From CAVPCZ01 sp963779225 (GTDB lineage: Bacteria > Bacteroidota > Ignavibacteria > UBA10030 > UBA6906), in the NCBI GenBank assembly GCA_963779225.1, contig CAVZWW010000003.1, positions 2,728,001 to 2,792,000 of the forward strand: a stretch of 64,000 bases of DNA, written 5' to 3'. The stretch's first letter is position 1, and every line of letters begins with the position of its first letter. Shown here piece by piece: positions 61,536-64,000 of the stretch. The position numbers and the translations under genes are program-made. Under the pieces are notes generated by a model. The model worked only from the letters and a program-made list of their open reading frames with translations, was not told the origin of the DNA and did no database searches.

Positions 61536-62233
61536 TCACTGTTTTGCCTCGGGTGCAGGCTTGGGCTTCCGGACTCGTGTGGCGGCCGCGATGTATACCG
61601 CTGCCAGGATGCTGAAGATGTAGGCCTGCACCATGCCGGTGAGCAGACCGAGCACTGTCATGATGATCGGGAAGAGGAAAGGCGTAATGGTGAGCAGGAT
61701 GGCGATAATCATCGCCCCACTCATCATATTGCCGAATAGACGGACTGCCAGGGCCAGCGTGCGCGAAAGTTCGCTGATGATGTTAAACGGCAGCATGATG
61801 AACGTCGGCTTCACATAGGACTTGAGGTAGTTCGCCCACCCCTTGCTCCTCGATGCCGAAGAACGGAACGGCCACAAACACGCACAGCGCGAGTGCAGTC
61901 GTGGTCGAGAGCGAGCCAGTCGGCGGCTCGTAGCCGGGAATGATCGTGCAGAGGCTGGCTGCGGCGACAAACAGAAAGAGCGTGCCCAGAAAGCCGAGAT
62001 ACTTCTTCGGCTGACTCAGACCTACCTCTTCAATTTGTTTCTCGATGCCGGTGACAACGATTTCCAGAAGGTTCTGCCAGCGGGAACGATCCAGACCCGT
62101 GGAAAGATTGCGCGTGATGAGTTTTGAACCGACGGCCAGTACGAGCATCAGTCCCCACGTGAACACAATGGTGGCGTTGAGTTTGAAGAATCCCGTATTG
62201 CCAGAAGATCATCTCGTCGGGACTAAGGCGCAT
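61536..62233 (-). pseudogene. atpB: N-type ATP synthase a subunit, two frameshifts
   Basis: Three frame segments join into one a subunit: MRLSPDEMIFWQYG (from 62233), then FTWGLMLVLAVGSKLITRNL to FVAVPFFGIEEQG, then GWANYLKSYVKPTFIMLPFN, ISELSRTLALAVRLFGNMMS to the end. The stator Arg (ALAVRLFGN) is present. Each join is explained by one extra base in a G run (near 62190 and near 61838). It ends RVRKPKPAPEAKQ, a short version of the tails on alpha and b. Probably one real gene with sequence errors, or a decayed one. Confidence 0.82.
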
Positions 62234-62513
62234 GGCTGACCTCCTGTGCCAAGTAGGTTGGCTTTTTCGCCGCTCGGGTAAGCCGCATCATGATAAGGCG
62301 CGCAATGATAAATCCAAGGAGGCACACCAGCAGCATCTCCCAATGACCGCGCGCGATAACATAGAAACCAGCCAGGGCAATGCTCGTTCGCAGTAGCAGG
62401 CTGCCGAAGAACCAAAGCGCCGACCGTTTGGACGAAACCCCCTTCTGCACCGTCCACCAAAGGCCGCCAAAGAACATCGCACCGAGCAAAAGGCCCGTTA
62501 CCAAAGCCAGCAC
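62223..62513 (-). CDS. atpR: N-ATPase accessory subunit AtpR
   Basis: A 96-residue, three-helix membrane protein: LALVTGLLLGAMFFGGLWWT, LWFFGSLLLRTSIALAGFYV and MLLVCLLGFIIARLIMMRLT. The conserved Arg residues in the helices (LLRTS, ARLIMMR) fit AtpR, a protein found only in N-ATPase operons and thought to help c-ring assembly. It sits between atpQ and atpB as expected and overlaps the atpB start. Confidence 0.85.
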   Translation of the reverse strand: MLALVTGLLLGAMFFGGLWWTVQKGVSSKRSALWFFGSLLLRTSIALAGFYVIARGHWEMLLVCLLGFIIARLIMMRLTRAAKKPTYLAQEVSHAP

Positions 62514-62527
62514 GAGCAGTCAGAGTT

Positions 62528-62870
62528 TCATTCATCTTTTTTATCCTCCTGTCCCTCTCGCATTTCCTTATCTTCCTTGGTCACCCAATGCCAGGCATTC
62601 AAACAGCCGATGATCAGCCCGATCACCAGCAACATCAGCGTCCAGGAATAGCTTCCGGGATGGGAATTGTCCAGCCAGATGCCGACCGCCGCGCCGAGCA
62701 GAGTCGGAACCACCACCGACCAGCCGATGAGCCCCATCATGCCCAGGCCAAACCAGACGCCCTGCGTCGGAGTTACGCCGCGCCTTGAGCTTGCGTGCCG
62801 CCTTTGCGCCGACCTCCCGACTGAACGCCGTCCGGTCTTTTGCGCTCTCGATTTCCGATTGTTCACTCAT
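62528..62870 (-). pseudogene. atpQ: N-ATPase accessory subunit AtpQ, frameshifted
   Basis: Starts MSEQSEIESAKDRTAFSREV, GAKAARKLKAR, and changes frame near 62770. The rest reads TQGVWFGLGMMGLIGWSVVV, PTLLGAAVGIWLD and LMLLVIGLIIGCLNAWHWV, an AtpI/AtpQ-like two-helix protein. As with the other damaged genes, one surplus base explains the break. It overlaps atpC by 8 bases. Confidence 0.8.
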
Positions 62871-63267
62871 GATGAAACTCCGCTAAGCGTCTGATGAAAC
62901 CGCTCTCCATTTTCGCCATCACCGAGCGGACGTTCTGCTCCCGTTCGGTGAGGTTCAGAAACTCCCGCTCGACTGCCTCACGCAGTTGGCCGAGGTCCGT
63001 TCCGGCAATTGCGTTGCGCACGGAGACGAGCACGTCCAAGCCGGTCTTGACCAGCACCCCTTCATCGACGGCCACGTAAACCTCGCCCTCCGCTTCGTTT
63101 TCGTAGATCAGAATCCCGGGCGCGAGCGCCGCGACGCAGTCCAGCCGGTGTGGCAAGAGTCCGAACGAGCCCTCGCGGGTCTCCGCAACGATGCGCGAAA
63201 CGCCGGTTTTCTCAGCGAAGATTCGGAACGGCAGGAGAACCTTAAGATTCATGAGTGTCGGCTGCAT
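62863..63267 (-). CDS. atpC: N-type ATP synthase epsilon subunit
   Basis: A 134-residue subunit: LKVLLPFRIFAEKTGVSRIV, EGSFGLLPHRLDCVAALAPG, EVYVAVDEGVLVKTG, and a C-terminal helix with LREAVEREFLNLTEREQNVR. The GxFGLLPHRxDC phrase is typical of N-ATPase epsilons. The start at 63267 follows CGGAGGTCGAAC and overlaps the end of atpD by 26 bases. Confidence 0.9.
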   Translation of the reverse strand: MQPTLMNLKVLLPFRIFAEKTGVSRIVAETREGSFGLLPHRLDCVAALAPGILIYENEAEGEVYVAVDEGVLVKTGLDVLVSVRNAIAGTDLGQLREAVEREFLNLTEREQNVRSVMAKMESGFIRRLAEFHHE

Positions 63268-64000
63268 GTTCGACCTCCGGTTTAGGTTTCGGTTCGGGAT
63301 TCGGCGGCGGTTCGGACTTGGCTTTGGACTTGGAATCGGCGGCAGGCTCCGGGTCGGCCTTCGCCACAGGTTTGACTCCGGATTCGGCCTTGGCTTTCGG
63401 TTTGTCGGGCGGGGCCTTCTTCTTCGCCTCGTCAATCGCCCCGATCATATAGAGAGCGCTCTCCGGGTAGTCTTTGAATTCATCGCGCAGGATGCGTTCG
63501 CAGCCATCGAGCGAGTCTTTGAGGCTGACGAGTTTTCCCTTGATGCCGCTAAACTGCTCGGTGGCGAAAAACGGCTGCGTGAGGAATCGCTCCAGCCGCC
63601 GGGCGCGGGCGACCACTTTGCGGTCGTCCGGCGACAGTTGCTCCAGGCCGAGCATGGCGATGACGTCCTTGAGATCTTCATACTGCGCGAGCGTTCGCCT
63701 GATTTCCTGCGCCAGGAGATAATGTCGTTCGCCGACGATGCCGGGCGTGGCCATTTTGGAGCTCGATTGCAGCAGATCGACAGCCGGATAGAGTCCTTCA
63801 CTCGCCCGCTTGCGCGAAAGCACGATGGACGCCGAGAGATGCGAAAACGTGTGCACCGCCGCCGGGTCGGTCAAATCGTCCGCCGGCACATACACCGCCT
63901 GAATGGATGTGATGGCTCCGGTGTCGGTGTTGGCGATGCGTTCCTCCAGCCGCGACAACTCCGTGCCCATGAGTCGGCTGATAGCCCAGACGCGACGGCA
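63242..64000 (-). CDS. atpD: N-type ATP synthase beta subunit, C-terminal part, with tail
   Basis: The right window edge cuts the gene. Visible motifs: TELSRLEERIANTDTGAITS, IQAVYVPADDLTDPAAVHTF, SHLSASIVLSRKRASEGLYP, VDLLQSSSKMA. The normal end (ESALYMIGAIDEAKKKA) is followed by a ~55-residue tail of KPKAKAESGVKPVAKADPEP type. Near 63972 the frame must change by one base to continue into PSRLGYQPT, so this gene too has an apparent one-base insertion. Confidence 0.85.
   Translation of the reverse strand, partial: CRRVWAISRLMGTELSRLEERIANTDTGAITSIQAVYVPADDLTDPAAVHTFSHLSASIVLSRKRASEGLYPAVDLLQSSSKMATPGIVGERHYLLAQEIRRTLAQYEDLKDVIAMLGLEQLSPDDRKVVARARRLERFLTQPFFATEQFSGIKGKLVSLKDSLDGCERILRDEFKDYPESALYMIGAIDEAKKKAPPDKPKAKAESGVKPVAKADPEPAADSKSKAKSEPPPNPEPKPKPEVEHAADTHES

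Noticed and set aside
1..64000. A tyrosine recombinase or integron integrase for the tRNA cores or attC-like sites
   Set aside because: I looked for the R...HxxR...Y pattern among all long frames and found none; only DDE transposases and a reverse transcriptase are present.

Overview
The window looks like an accessory, mobile-element-rich stretch of a chromosome from the Bacteroidota/Ignavibacteriota side of the FCB group. Two large secreted proteins end in type IX secretion sorting domains (YPNPFN motif), outer-membrane beta-barrels and lipoproteins are abundant, and Shine-Dalgarno sites are clear. Base composition is a mosaic: AT-rich genes (a FadL-like porin, a sulfatase with its porin, a citrate synthase) sit beside GC-rich blocks (51.9-54.1 kb and the ATP synthase operon at 57.6-64 kb), which points to repeated horizontal acquisition. 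This taxonomic reading is inference.

Layout. 0-3.6 kb: a partial M50 protease, a thioredoxin-like lipoprotein, a fasciclin remnant and two outer-membrane proteins. 4-5.2, 15.1-16.3 and 54.2-54.8 kb: three copies of one DDE insertion sequence (here ISa), only the middle one intact. 5.2-15.1 kb: porins, a sigma-54 activator, a sulfatase and small envelope proteins. 16.3-18.6 kb: citrate synthase, a group II intron fragment and a DUF2442/DUF4160 pair. 19.5-21.5 kb: a second insertion sequence (here ISb) and a Phd/RelE-like toxin-antitoxin pair. 22.5-27.4 kb: a nickel-uptake operon (NikR, TonB receptor, ECF transporter parts and a methyltransferase). 27.5-30.7 kb: two ISb-derived MITEs, rhuM and a second ISb. 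31.5-37.7 kb: a one-directional stress cluster (DUF2294, Zn ribbon, thioredoxin fold, DksA-like, UspA, rubrerythrin, eRF1-like, SPFH). 38.4-48.4 kb: type IX cargo and lipoproteins, the last part being an integron-type gene-cassette run with attC-like sites. 48.8-49.4 kb: a HepT/MntA pair. 50.1-51.9 kb: a complete class-C-like group II intron. 52-54.1 kb: a GC-rich foreign block. 54.8-57.4 kb: a Tat-exported phosphoesterase and a sugar transporter. 57.6-64 kb: an N-type (possibly Na+) F-ATPase operon in the order D-C-Q-R-B-E-F-A-G.

Two kinds of structure organise the island. First, six ~350-750 bp repeats each carry the 3' half of a tRNA-Pro(CGG) gene, from the anticodon loop to the acceptor end. 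They are flanked by short direct repeats that differ in step on both sides, as integrase arm sites would. They cut the accessory DNA into five modules of about 3-15 kb, and I see no integrase. Second, within the last of these modules, attC-like sites separate small same-strand genes with cassette spacing. So two independent site-specific capture systems appear to be nested.

The ATP synthase operon is odd in its own right. Four subunits (alpha, beta, b, a) carry Lys/Pro/Glu/Ala tails made from the same DNA repeat. The b subunit also carries a DUF2934-like domain. Four of the nine genes contain apparent single-base insertions, which may be assembly errors or decay.
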